Below are positions 25,148 through 33,644 of a DNA stretch of 64,000 nt, in pieces. The position numbers and the translations under genes were made by a program. Each line of letters opens with the position of its first letter. The stretch's first letter is position 1. The notes beneath the pieces were generated by a model. The model ran no database searches. It was given only the letters and a program-made list of their open reading frames with translations, and was not told the DNA's origin. The stretch is from JAEZAA01 sp964514485. Its GTDB lineage: Bacteria; Pseudomonadota; Gammaproteobacteria; Pseudomonadales; Oleiphilaceae. The stretch lies in NCBI GenBank assembly GCA_964514485.1, contig CAZEWG010000006.1:36696-100695 (forward strand), given 5' to 3'.

Positions 25148-25876
25148 CTAGCTCAGGGGCTGTTGGATCAGCTCGGGCTCCTGATCGTCGCGGATGCGGA
25201 TAAACCAGAAGTGCTTATCCCAGTCGCCCAGCACATATCTTTTGCCCGCCTGTCCGTTGACCGTCAAGTCGTGAATGGCGGGGCGATGAGTGTGGCCATG
25301 GATCAGGCGCGTGACCTGGTGCTCTTCCATCACCCGGATGACTTCCTCCGGGGTGACATCCATGATTTCTTCTTTCTTGCCCTTGTTTTTGGCCTTGCTG
25401 ATTTCCCGCAGCTGACGGGCCATGGTTTGTCGGTCGGCCAAGGGGCGGTTGAGCATCATGGTCTGCCACTGGGGGTTGCGCACCATGCCGCGAAACTTCA
25501 TGTACTCTTTGTCCGCGGTACAGAGCGTGTCGCCATGCATGAGAAGGGTCCGCTGACCACCCAATTCCACCACAGCGGGGTCTGGTAGTAACTTTAAGCC
25601 GGCGGCTGTAGCGAAGTGCTCGCCGATTAAAAAGTCCCGGTTGCCGTGTTGCAGGTGGATGTTGAGGCCGGCATCGGACAGGCGCTTGAGGTGCCCGGCG
25701 ATTTCGACTTGGAGTGGGGTTTGTTCATCGTCGCCGATCCAGGCTTCAAAGAAGTCGCCCAGGATGTACAGCGTTTCGGCCTGGCTGGCATGTTCGTCCA
25801 GAAAACGCAGAAACGCCCCGGTAATATCGGGGCGTTCTTCTTCCAGGTGCAGGTCCGAAATAAGCAGGACCGTCAT
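25148..25876 (-). CDS. lpxH: UDP-2,3-diacylglucosamine pyrophosphatase LpxH
   Basis: A 242-residue calcineurin-like phosphoesterase. The metal motifs are complete: SDLHL, GDFFEAWIGDD, HGNRDFLIG, MHGDTL and HGHTHRP. LpxH cuts UDP-diacylglucosamine to lipid X in lipid A synthesis at the inner membrane. It starts two bases after the ppiB stop and is surely cotranscribed with it, the same pair as in E. coli and Pseudomonas. Confidence 0.96.
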   Translation of the reverse strand: MTVLLISDLHLEEERPDITGAFLRFLDEHASQAETLYILGDFFEAWIGDDEQTPLQVEIAGHLKRLSDAGLNIHLQHGNRDFLIGEHFATAAGLKLLPDPAVVELGGQRTLLMHGDTLCTADKEYMKFRGMVRNPQWQTMMLNRPLADRQTMARQLREISKAKNKGKKEEIMDVTPEEVIRVMEEHQVTRLIHGHTHRPAIHDLTVNGQAGKRYVLGDWDKHFWFIRIRDDQEPELIQQPLS

Positions 25877-25878
25877 TA

Positions 25879-26376
25879 TCAGCCCTCGATAATTTCGGCG
25901 GACTCGATAATGACGTCCTCAACGGGCACGTCCTGGTGGCCGGCACGCATGGTGGTGGCCACGTCTTTGATTTTGTTGACCACGTCCATGCCTTCGACAA
26001 CCTTGCCAAAAACGGCATAACCCCAGCCTTGGGTGTTGGGGGCGGTGTAGTCGAGGAAGCCGTTGTCTTTCACGTTGATGAAAAACTGGGCGCTGGCGGA
26101 GTGCGGGTCCATGGTGCGGGCCATGGCAATGGTGCCGGTCATGTTGCTCAGGCCATTGTTGGCTTCATTCTGGATGGGGGCCTTGGTTTGGCGGGGTTTC
26201 ATCCCGGGCTCGAAGCCGCCGCCCTGAATCATGAAGTTGGAGATCACGCGATGGAAGATCAGGCCATTGTAGAAGCCTTCGCGGACGTAATCTTCAAAGT
26301 TTTTGGCGGTGATGGGGGCTTTCTCGTGATCCAGTTGAATCTTGATATCGCCGTAGTTGGTTTTCATCAAAATCAT
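25879..26376 (-). CDS. ppiB: Cytoplasmic peptidyl-prolyl isomerase B (cyclophilin)
   Basis: A 165-residue cyclophilin without signal peptide. FHRVISNFMIQGG contains the catalytic Arg, and NEANNGLSNMTGTIAMAR, SASAQFFIN and GWGYAVFGKV complete the active site. It catalyses proline cis/trans isomerisation in the cytosol. It is divergent from glnS with about 164 bases between the starts, and leads the ppiB-lpxH pair. Confidence 0.95.
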   Translation of the reverse strand: MILMKTNYGDIKIQLDHEKAPITAKNFEDYVREGFYNGLIFHRVISNFMIQGGGFEPGMKPRQTKAPIQNEANNGLSNMTGTIAMARTMDPHSASAQFFINVKDNGFLDYTAPNTQGWGYAVFGKVVEGMDVVNKIKDVATTMRAGHQDVPVEDVIIESAEIIEG

Positions 26377-26540
26377 GTCATGATCCTTGGCGGATGAATT
26401 GTTGAGCGTAAAACCGCTATTTTAAAACAGACGCCGGAGAAATGCAGGAGTGCTGCCGCATCTTTGTCGATTTGGTTTATAATCCGGCTCTTAACACAGT
26501 TCGACTGCACACATTTATTCAATGCATTATCGAGAGATCT

Positions 26541-28232
26541 ATGAGTTCTCCTGAAAATAATACGCCTGTTAATTTTATTCGCCAGATCATCAACGAGGAT
26601 CTGAGGACCAACAAGCATGGCGGTCGGATCGTGACCCGTTTCCCGCCGGAGCCCAATGGCTATCTCCATATCGGCCATGCCAAGTCCATCTGTCTGAACT
26701 TCGGGATTGCCGAGGATTACCCCGGAGCAACGTGCAATCTTCGATTCGATGATACCAACCCGGAGAAGGAGAGCCAGGAATACATCGACTCCATTATTGC
26801 CGACGTCCAGTGGCTGGGTTTTCAGTGGGCGGGTGACGTGCGCTATGCGTCGGATTACTACGACCAGTTCTATGGCTTTGCCATTGAGCTGATCCAGAAG
26901 GGCAAGGCATACGTCTGCCATCTTTCAGCGGAAGAGGCCGCCGAGTATCGCGGCACACTGACCGAACCCGGACGTAACAGTCCTTATCGGGATCGCAGCG
27001 TGGAGGAAAACCTGGATCTCTTTGAGCGCATGCGCAAAGGCGAGTTCAAGGAAGGTGAGTGTGTGTTGCGGGCCAAGATCGACATGGCTTCACCCAACAT
27101 CAATATGCGCGATCCGATCCTGTATCGGATACGTTTCGCCTCTCATCACCAGACCGGTGACAAGTGGTGCATTTATCCCATGTACGACTTTGCCCATCCG
27201 ATTTCCGATGCGCTTGAGTCGATCACCCACTCCCTGTGCACGCTGGAGTTTGAAGATCACCGCCCGCTGTATGATTGGGTGTTGGACAATATTACGATTG
27301 ACAGCCGTCCCCGCCAGTATGAGTTTGCCCGTCTCAACCTCAACTATACGGTGACCAGCAAGCGTAAGCTGAAGCAGCTGGTGGATGAGAAGGTGGTCAG
27401 TGGCTGGAATGACCCCCGTATGCCCACCTTGGCCGGGATGCGTCGTCGTGGTTATACCCCGGAATCGATTCGTAATTTCTGCACGGCCATTGGGGTCACC
27501 CGGAGTTTTGGCGTGGTGGATGTCTCCATGCTGGAGCATGCTATCCGCGAAGACCTGAACGAACGCGCGCCCCGGGCGATGTGTGTGCTGCGGCCCCTGA
27601 AAGTGGTGCTGGAAAACTATCCGGAAGATCAGGTGGAACAGCTGGAGCTGCCCAACCATCCCCAGAAGCCGGAGATGGGAAGTCGCACTGTGCCCTGGAC
27701 TCGGGAAATCTTCATTGATCGTGAAGACTTCGAAGAAGTCGCGCCTCGTAAGTGGAAGCGGCTGGCGACGGGGCAGAGTGTCCGGTTGCGTGGTGGTTAT
27801 GTGATCACCTGTAATGAGGTGATTAAGAACGAAGCGGGCGAGATCGTTGAGTTGCGCTGCAGCTACGATCCGAACACGCTGGGGGTTAATCCCGAGGGCT
27901 ACAAGGCGAACGGTGTGATCCACTGGGTGTCGGCCACCCATTCGCTACCGGCGGAGGTTCGCCTGTATGACCGGTTGTTCCAGCACGAAAGCCCGGACAA
28001 CAACAAGGAAGGCAAGGACTTCATGGAGTACCTGAATCCGGGTTCCCTGCAAGTGCTGGTCGAGAGTCGGGTCGAGGAAAGCCTGGGGAAAGCGACCTCC
28101 GAGCTTCCGTTCCAATTTGAGCGGGAAGGCTACTTCTTCCTGGATCCGGTGGATAGCGGTGAAGGGCGCCTGGTGTTCAACCGGACGGTTACGCTGCGGG
28201 ATTCCTGGGCAAAAATTGAAGGTAAGGGCTAA
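26541..28232 (+). CDS. glnS: Glutaminyl-tRNA synthetase
   Basis: A 563-residue class I synthetase of GlnRS type (not GluRS). FPPEPNGYLHIGHAKS carries the HIGH box (about residues 40-48). The KMSKS-equivalent is TVTSKRKL (about 272); E. coli has VMSKR, so the Met is Thr here. The C-terminal beta-barrels (about 345-560) bind the anticodon. The ATG at 26541 is preceded by GAGAG; a longer frame reading into the promoter is rejected. A TATAAT box lies at 26478-26483 with a poor -35. cysS follows after three bases. Confidence 0.96.
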   Translation: MSSPENNTPVNFIRQIINEDLRTNKHGGRIVTRFPPEPNGYLHIGHAKSICLNFGIAEDYPGATCNLRFDDTNPEKESQEYIDSIIADVQWLGFQWAGDVRYASDYYDQFYGFAIELIQKGKAYVCHLSAEEAAEYRGTLTEPGRNSPYRDRSVEENLDLFERMRKGEFKEGECVLRAKIDMASPNINMRDPILYRIRFASHHQTGDKWCIYPMYDFAHPISDALESITHSLCTLEFEDHRPLYDWVLDNITIDSRPRQYEFARLNLNYTVTSKRKLKQLVDEKVVSGWNDPRMPTLAGMRRRGYTPESIRNFCTAIGVTRSFGVVDVSMLEHAIREDLNERAPRAMCVLRPLKVVLENYPEDQVEQLELPNHPQKPEMGSRTVPWTREIFIDREDFEEVAPRKWKRLATGQSVRLRGGYVITCNEVIKNEAGEIVELRCSYDPNTLGVNPEGYKANGVIHWVSATHSLPAEVRLYDRLFQHESPDNNKEGKDFMEYLNPGSLQVLVESRVEESLGKATSELPFQFEREGYFFLDPVDSGEGRLVFNRTVTLRDSWAKIEGKG

Positions 28233-28235
28233 GCG

Positions 28236-29624
28236 GTGCTGAAGATCTACAACACGCTGACGCAGCGAAAAGAGGAATTCAAGCCGCTCAAGGACGGGCA
28301 GGTGTCCATGTACGTTTGCGGCATGACGGTTTATGACTACTGTCATATCGGTCATGCCCGCGTCATGGTGGCGTTTGACGTGATCACTCGTTACCTGCGC
28401 CACCGAGGCTACGAGGTCAACTATATCCGCAACATCACGGATGTCGATGACAAGATTTTCAATCGGGCGGCGGAAAATGGCGAGCCCTTTACCGAACTCA
28501 CCGCCCGCTTTATCGATGCCATGCATGAGGATGAGCGGGCGTTGGGCGTGTTGTCGCCCACCCAGGAGCCCCGGGCCACTGGCCATATCGATGAGATCAT
28601 TGCGATGATCGAAACCTTGATGGCCAAAGGTTATGCCTATGCGGCGGACAACGGCGATGTTTATTACGATATCGCCAAGTTTGCCGACTACGGTAAGCTG
28701 AACCGGCGTGATCCTGAGCAGATGATGGCGGGGGCGCGGGTTGAGGTGGACCAGCACAAGCGCAATCCGATGGATTTTGTGCTCTGGAAGGCGGCCAAGT
28801 CCGGAGAGGCCTCCTGGGAGTCGCCTTGGGGGCCGGGGCGGCCGGGTTGGCACATCGAGTGTTCGGCGATGTCCACCAAATGTTTGGGGCACACCTTTGA
28901 TATCCATGGCGGCGGGCCGGATCTCAAGTTTCCCCACCACGAGAATGAGATCGCCCAGTCCGAGGCGGCCACTGGCTGCACCTATGTGAATTACTGGATG
29001 CACGCCGGTGCGGTGCGGGTGAACAAGGAAAAGATGTCCAAGTCATTGGGCAACTTTTTCACCATTCGTGAAGTGCTGGAAAAATATCCGGCCGAGGTGG
29101 TGCGCTATTTCCTGACCTCCAGCCACTATCGCAGCCAGGTGGATTATTCCGAGGAAAGTCTGCGGGAAGCACGGGCGTCCCTGGAGCGCTTTTATATGGC
29201 TCTGCGGGGCGTTGAACCCGCCGCTGAGGCCCCGGTCACCGACTACTCGCGACGCTTTAACGAGGCGATGGATGATGACTTCAATACCCCGGAAGCTCTG
29301 TCTGTGTTGTTTGACTTGGCCAAGGACCTGAATCGGGCCAAGCGGGAGTCATCGGCGGATGCGCCCCTTCTGGCGGCGGAGTTACTCAAGCTGGCGGGCA
29401 TTTTGGGTTTGCTGACGGAAAGCCCGGAGGCATTTCTGCAGGGTGGAGCATCCCATCTGGAGCTGAGTGCCGAGGAGATCGAATCCTTGATTGAGCAGCG
29501 CAATCAGGCGCGTAAGGCGAAGGATTTTGCCGAGTCAGACCGTATCCGTGATTTGCTGAAGAGCAAGGGCGTGATTTTGAATGACAGCCGGGAAGGGACC
29601 ACCTGGTATCTCGGTGAGGAATAA
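28236..29624 (+). CDS. cysS: Cysteinyl-tRNA synthetase
   Basis: A 462-residue class I synthetase (E. coli 461). The zinc Cys28 lies in YVCGMTVYDYCHIGHAR, which includes the HIGH box; ECSAMS and HHENEIAQSE supply further zinc ligands, and KMSKSLGN is near residue 266. The start is a GTG (28236) with AAGG about nine bases before it. It forms an operon with glnS, as in Pseudomonas. A shared bidirectional terminator follows. Confidence 0.97.
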   Translation: MLKIYNTLTQRKEEFKPLKDGQVSMYVCGMTVYDYCHIGHARVMVAFDVITRYLRHRGYEVNYIRNITDVDDKIFNRAAENGEPFTELTARFIDAMHEDERALGVLSPTQEPRATGHIDEIIAMIETLMAKGYAYAADNGDVYYDIAKFADYGKLNRRDPEQMMAGARVEVDQHKRNPMDFVLWKAAKSGEASWESPWGPGRPGWHIECSAMSTKCLGHTFDIHGGGPDLKFPHHENEIAQSEAATGCTYVNYWMHAGAVRVNKEKMSKSLGNFFTIREVLEKYPAEVVRYFLTSSHYRSQVDYSEESLREARASLERFYMALRGVEPAAEAPVTDYSRRFNEAMDDDFNTPEALSVLFDLAKDLNRAKRESSADAPLLAAELLKLAGILGLLTESPEAFLQGGASHLELSAEEIESLIEQRNQARKAKDFAESDRIRDLLKSKGVILNDSREGTTWYLGEE

Positions 29625-29655
29625 CCGCTAGAGTCCATTGGTCTGAGTTGAGATC

Positions 29656-29685
29656 AAAAAAGGAGGCGTTTCAGCCTCCTTTTTT
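29656..29685. terminator. Bidirectional terminator between cysS and folD
   Basis: AAAAAAGGAGGC (29656-29667) pairs with GCCTCCTTTTTT (29674-29685) around GTTTCA. T runs appear on both strands. Confidence 0.93.
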
Positions 29686-29707
29686 GTGTCTCGGAATTGC
29701 CTTTGGC

Positions 29708-30562
29708 TTAATCGTGCAGCTCATCGGCTGCATACAGCGTGTTTTCCAGCAGGCAAGCGACCGTCATCGGGCCGACGCCACCGGGTACCGGCGTGATCCA
29801 GGCGGCGAGTTCGCGAGCCTTGTCAAACTCCACGTCGCCAACCAGTCGGCCGTCATCCAGGCGGTTGATGCCCACGTCGATCACGATAGCGCCGGGTTTG
29901 ATCCACTCGGCGCGAATCAGGCCGGGGCGGCCTACCGCCGCAACAACCAGATCCGCGCGGCGCACATGGCTTTCCAGGTCTTTGGTGAAGCGATGGGCAA
30001 CGGTAACGGTGCAGCCGGCAAGCAGCAGCTCCAGCGCCATGGGGCGTCCTACGATGTTTGAAGCGCCGATGACGACGGCGTCCAAGCCTTTAATGTTGAC
30101 GCCCGTCGAGGCCAGCAGTCGAATCACCCCTTTGGGGGTGCAGGGCCGCAGCAGGGGGATGCGCTGTGCCAGGCGTCCGACGTTGTAGGGGTGAAAGCCG
30201 TCAACGTCCTTGTCGGGCCGGATCAGCTCCAGAAGGGGCTCGGCGTTGAGATGGGCGGGCAGGGGCAGTTGCAGCAAAATGCCGTCAATCTCTCGGTCTT
30301 CGTTGAGTTGCTCAATCAGGGACTCCAATTCCTGCTGGGTGGTGGTTTCCGGCAGGATATGGGAGCGAGACACAAAGCCGGCCTGAGTACAGGCTTCTGT
30401 CTTATTGCGTACGTAAACACGGGAGGCAGGATTGTCACCTACCAGGATTACGGCGAGACCGGGTGCTCGTTTGCCTGCCTGCAGGCGTGCTTGAACCCGC
30501 TTTGCGACTTCATCGCGCACGGTTGCGGCAATGCTTTTGCCGTCAATGATCTGGGCTGTCAT
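29708..30562 (-). CDS. folD: Methylenetetrahydrofolate dehydrogenase / cyclohydrolase
   Basis: A 284-residue bifunctional enzyme. YVRNKTEAC holds the catalytic Lys (about residue 55), LLQLPLPAHL lies near 98, VIGASNIVGRPMA near 163 binds NADP, and PVPGGVGPMTVA near 260 is the C-terminal signature. It makes 10-formyl-THF from 5,10-methylene-THF. It is divergent from the tRNA cluster, the same arrangement as in Pseudomonas. Confidence 0.97.
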   Translation of the reverse strand: MTAQIIDGKSIAATVRDEVAKRVQARLQAGKRAPGLAVILVGDNPASRVYVRNKTEACTQAGFVSRSHILPETTTQQELESLIEQLNEDREIDGILLQLPLPAHLNAEPLLELIRPDKDVDGFHPYNVGRLAQRIPLLRPCTPKGVIRLLASTGVNIKGLDAVVIGASNIVGRPMALELLLAGCTVTVAHRFTKDLESHVRRADLVVAAVGRPGLIRAEWIKPGAIVIDVGINRLDDGRLVGDVEFDKARELAAWITPVPGGVGPMTVACLLENTLYAADELHD

Positions 30563-30743
30563 GGCTCGATACTATAATGTCGTTAAGGATCAAAGGGGCG
30601 TATTCTCGCACGTTGAAGGCTTTTCACAAAGAGGGGGAGTCTTGGCGGGGAAAGATTTCCACAGTATAACGGGCTGTCGAGGGAATGAATGGAAGAGTGA
30701 TGGGTCTAAATGTAGCTAATTGCTACAAAAAACCTTAAAACGG

Positions 30744-30772
30744 TTGACGGGACTTCGAGGCGCTAGTATGAT
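30744..30772 (+). promoter_or_regulatory. Stable-RNA type promoter of the tRNA cluster
   Basis: TTGACG (30744-30749), a 17-base spacer and TATGAT (30767-30772), followed by a GC-rich discriminator GCGCGCC. Such discriminators mark promoters under stringent control. It lies about 40 bases before tRNA-Pro. Confidence 0.8.
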
Positions 30773-30812
30773 GCGCGCCATCTTAACTGAGATGCCTGGT
30801 CTCAATAAGTTT

Positions 30813-30889
30813 CGGGGTATAGCGCAGTCTGGTAGCGCGCCTGCTTTGGGAGCAGGATGTCGGGAGTTCGAATCTCTCTACCCCGACCA
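30813..30889 (+). tRNA. tRNA-Pro (UGG)
   Basis: 77 bases with encoded CCA. The acceptor CGGGGTA pairs with the 3' arm ending CCCCG, and the anticodon stem CCTGC/GCAGG closes the loop TTTGGGA. Anticodon TGG is at 30847-30849, and the T loop is TTCGAAT. First of four tRNAs. Confidence 0.97.
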
Positions 30890-30933
30890 TTTCGAGCGTG
30901 ATGTGCTCGTCGGTTGATGCCCAGGGTAAGAAT

Positions 30934-31010
30934 GCGCCCGTAGCTCAATCGGATAGAGCAACGGCCTTCTAAGCCGTAGGTTGCAGGTTCGATTCCTGCC
31001 GGGCGCGCCA
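30934..31010 (+). tRNA. tRNA-Arg (UCU)
   Basis: 77 bases with encoded CCA. The acceptor GCGCCCG pairs with CGGGCGC, and the anticodon stem ACGGC/GCCGT closes CTTCTAA. Anticodon TCT is at 30968-30970; it reads AGA/AGG codons. Confidence 0.97.
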
Positions 31011-31072
31011 CACTGCTCCGGCGATGCAACCAATAGCTCGATGTATGGGCGAATCTTCAGTAAAGATGTCGT

Positions 31073-31149
31073 GGTGGACGTAGCTCAGTTGGTAGAGCTC
31101 AGGATTGTGGCTCCTGCGGTCGAGGGTTCGATCCCCTTCGTCCACCCCA
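31073..31149 (+). tRNA. tRNA-His (GUG)
   Basis: 77 bases including the extra G at -1 opposite the C discriminator, the identity element of tRNA-His, and encoded CCA. The anticodon stem CAGGA/TCCTG closes TTGTGGC, with GTG at 31107-31109. Confidence 0.96.
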
Positions 31150-31254
31150 CTTTTTTCACGTTTGTGCAGCTCCGTCGTTTGACTGCATGATCAGCGAAAG
31201 CGCGTTTCAGACGCGACCTCGGGAAATTGGCCAACTCTGGCTTGTAGGGTTTGT

Positions 31255-31339
<85 letters not shown>

Positions 31340-31399
31340 CAAACTTCCCATCTATTTCATTCTGCTTACACTCAAATGTCTTTTAGGGATCACTTCCTC

Positions 31400-31428
31400 T
31401 TGCACAGTTGTGGGTGGAGGCATACCAT
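31400..31428 (+). promoter_or_regulatory. Possible promoter of tig
   Basis: TTGCAC (31400-31405), a 17-base spacer and TACCAT (31423-31428), about 46 bases before the tig ATG. The -10 matches four of six. Read-through from the tRNA cluster is the alternative. Confidence 0.45.
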
Positions 31429-31474
31429 TTCCGTCTTTTTAAGATTTAGCAGCGAATTGATTCGAGGATGATTC

Positions 31475-32779
31475 ATGCAAGTTTCTGTTGAGACGACGTC
31501 AAGTATTGAGCGTCGACTGACCATTGGTGTTCCAGCCCAGGAAGTGGACCGCGAAGTCGAGAAGCGCTTGAAGGAAACCGCAAGCCGTGCACGCCTGAAT
31601 GGCTTTCGTCCGGGCAAGGCTCCGCTGAGCGTAGTGAAAAAGCGTTACGGCGAAGGCGTACGCCAAGAAGTGGTTGGCGAAATGATGCGTAACGCCTACA
31701 TCGAGGCACTCTCCAAGGAAAAACTGAATCCTGCCGGATTCCCCAGCTTTGAGCCCAAAGAGTTGGGCGAGGGCAAGGACCTGGAGTTTGTGGCCACCGT
31801 TGAGGTGTATCCGGAAATTACCCTGGCCGACGTATCTGATCTCGAGTTCACCCGTGAATCCGCGGAAGTGACCGAGAAAGACGTTGACAGCATGATCGAG
31901 AATCTTCGCAAGCAGCAGACTACTTGGCAGCAAGTAGAGCGGGCGGCGCAAAACGGTGATCAGCTGACCGTCTCCTACGTGGGCACGCTGGATGGCGAAG
32001 CCTTCCAGGGTGGCAGTGCAGACAATGCGCGTATCGTGCTGGGTTCGGGCCGGATGATTCCAGGCTTCGAGGACGGCCTGGTGGGCGCGACTGCCGGTGA
32101 AGAGCGGACTCTGGATCTGACGTTCCCAGAGGACTATCACGCTGAAAACCTGAAAGGCAAAGCGACTCAGTTCAAGGTGCATGTCATCAAGGTTGAAGAG
32201 CCCGTACTGCCCGAGGTGAATGATGAATTTTTCGCGGCATTCGGTGTGTCCGAAGGCGGCGAAGAGGCGTTCCGCGCTGAAGTGAAGCGCAACATGGAGC
32301 GCGAGGTTAAGCAGGCGCTGAGTGCCAAGCTCAAGCAACAGATTGTTGACGCCCTGCTGGAGAAAAACCAGTTTGACGTTCCCAAATCCCTGGTGAGCAG
32401 CGAAATCGACCGTCTGCGTGAAGACGCGGTACGTCAGTTTGGCGGCATGAACATGGATCCCAAGCAGCTGCCTGCGGAACTGTTCCAGGAGCAGGCGGAG
32501 CGTCGTGTGAAAACCGGTCTGATCTTTGCTGAAATTGCCAAGACTGGTGAAATTCGTCCGACTGCCGAGCAGGTGGATGCCAAGATCCAGGAAATCGCGG
32601 CTACCTATCAAGAGCCTGAGCGTGTGGTTGAGTGGTATAACTCCAACCGTGAGCAGCGCTCTGGTATTGAAGCAGTGGTTCTTGAGGATCTGATCATCGA
32701 GCGGATTACTGGTCAGGCCAAGGTGACTGATCAGGAGATCAGCTACGAGGACGCCGTAAAGTCCGCCCAAAGGGCCTAA
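31475..32779 (+). CDS. tig: Trigger factor
   Basis: A 434-residue chaperone (E. coli 432). The N-terminal ribosome-binding domain carries the signature GFRPGKAPLSVVKKRYG near residues 43-59. The FKBP-type PPIase domain spans about 150-245 (GDQLTVSYVGTLDGE, GSGRMIPGFEDGLVGA) and the helical arm domain runs to the end. It binds nascent chains at the ribosome exit. GAGGA lies upstream of the ATG. It leads the tig-clpP-clpX-lon series. Confidence 0.97.
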   Translation: MQVSVETTSSIERRLTIGVPAQEVDREVEKRLKETASRARLNGFRPGKAPLSVVKKRYGEGVRQEVVGEMMRNAYIEALSKEKLNPAGFPSFEPKELGEGKDLEFVATVEVYPEITLADVSDLEFTRESAEVTEKDVDSMIENLRKQQTTWQQVERAAQNGDQLTVSYVGTLDGEAFQGGSADNARIVLGSGRMIPGFEDGLVGATAGEERTLDLTFPEDYHAENLKGKATQFKVHVIKVEEPVLPEVNDEFFAAFGVSEGGEEAFRAEVKRNMEREVKQALSAKLKQQIVDALLEKNQFDVPKSLVSSEIDRLREDAVRQFGGMNMDPKQLPAELFQEQAERRVKTGLIFAEIAKTGEIRPTAEQVDAKIQEIAATYQEPERVVEWYNSNREQRSGIEAVVLEDLIIERITGQAKVTDQEISYEDAVKSAQRA

Positions 32780-32819
32780 TGCGGGTTTAATTTGCCTGCA
32801 ATATTGGTCTACACTGTGA

Positions 32820-32846
32820 AACAGCCGGCTTCGCCCGGCTGTTTGT
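32820..32846 (+). terminator. Weak terminator/attenuator between tig and clpP
   Basis: AACAGCCGG (32820-32828) pairs with CCGGCTGTT (32835-32843) around a TTCG-containing loop. The T tract is interrupted. Its 3' end overlaps the -35 box of the clpP promoter. Confidence 0.7.
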
Positions 32847-32871
32847 CATTTGTGTCTTTATAAAATATAAA
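32843..32871 (+). promoter_or_regulatory. Probable sigma-70 promoter of clpP
   Basis: TTGTCA (32843-32848), a 17-base spacer and TATAAA (32866-32871), set in AT-rich DNA about 45 bases before the clpP ATG. The -35 overlaps the end of the tig terminator stem. Confidence 0.7.
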
Positions 32872-32915
32872 TTCATGGAATTTGAAGACCACAAGAATCG
32901 GAGAAACTTATCACG

Positions 32916-33557
32916 ATGAGCAAAGGTCTGATCCACGGAGAATCGTCTTTCGTGACCCCCAGCAATGCACTGGTTCCCATCGTGGTCGAACAGACCGCGC
33001 GGGGAGAGCGTTCCTACGACATCTATTCGCGACTGCTGAAAGAGCGCGTCATTTTTTTGGTTGGGCCGGTGGAAGACCATATGGCCAATCTGGTCGTAGC
33101 TCAGCTGTTGTTTTTGGAGTCTGAGAATCCTGACAAGGATATTCACCTTTATATCAACTCACCGGGTGGTTCCGTCACTGCCGGTATGTCGATCTATGAC
33201 ACCATGCAGTTCATCAAGCCCGATGTTTCCACGCTCTGTATTGGTCAGGCGGCCAGTATGGGGGCCTTGTTGTTGGCCGGTGGCGCCAAAGGCAAGAGAT
33301 TTTGTCTGCCGAACTCCCGGATGATGATCCACCAGCCGCTGGGTGGTTTCCAGGGTCAGGCATCTGATATTGAGATTCATGCCCGCGAGATTTTGTCGAT
33401 TCGGGATAAACTCAATAAGATTCTTGTACACCATACTGGGCAGGATATTGAGACAATTGCTCGTGATACGGACCGCGATAACTTCATGGATGGAGAGACC
33501 GCGGTGAAGTATGGGTTGATTGACGCCGTACTTGATAAAAGGCCTAGCGCTCGGTAA
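32916..33557 (+). CDS. clpP: ATP-dependent Clp protease proteolytic subunit
   Basis: A 213-residue serine protease. The catalytic Ser lies in GQAASMGALLL (about 113), the His in MMIHQPLGG (about 138) and the Asp in DTDRDNFM (about 187). A short propeptide of about 12-15 residues is expected. Fourteen subunits form the chamber that ClpX feeds. The start at 32916 has GGAG about 12 bases upstream. clpX follows at 87 bases. Confidence 0.96.
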   Translation: MSKGLIHGESSFVTPSNALVPIVVEQTARGERSYDIYSRLLKERVIFLVGPVEDHMANLVVAQLLFLESENPDKDIHLYINSPGGSVTAGMSIYDTMQFIKPDVSTLCIGQAASMGALLLAGGAKGKRFCLPNSRMMIHQPLGGFQGQASDIEIHAREILSIRDKLNKILVHHTGQDIETIARDTDRDNFMDGETAVKYGLIDAVLDKRPSAR

Positions 33558-33644
33558 TACTTAGGAAAGCCTACATTTGGCAGTAGTGAGGATTGGGCGA
33601 CTAATTCTTGCTTCTGCCCCATCAAATATCTAGGGGTAGTTTTA

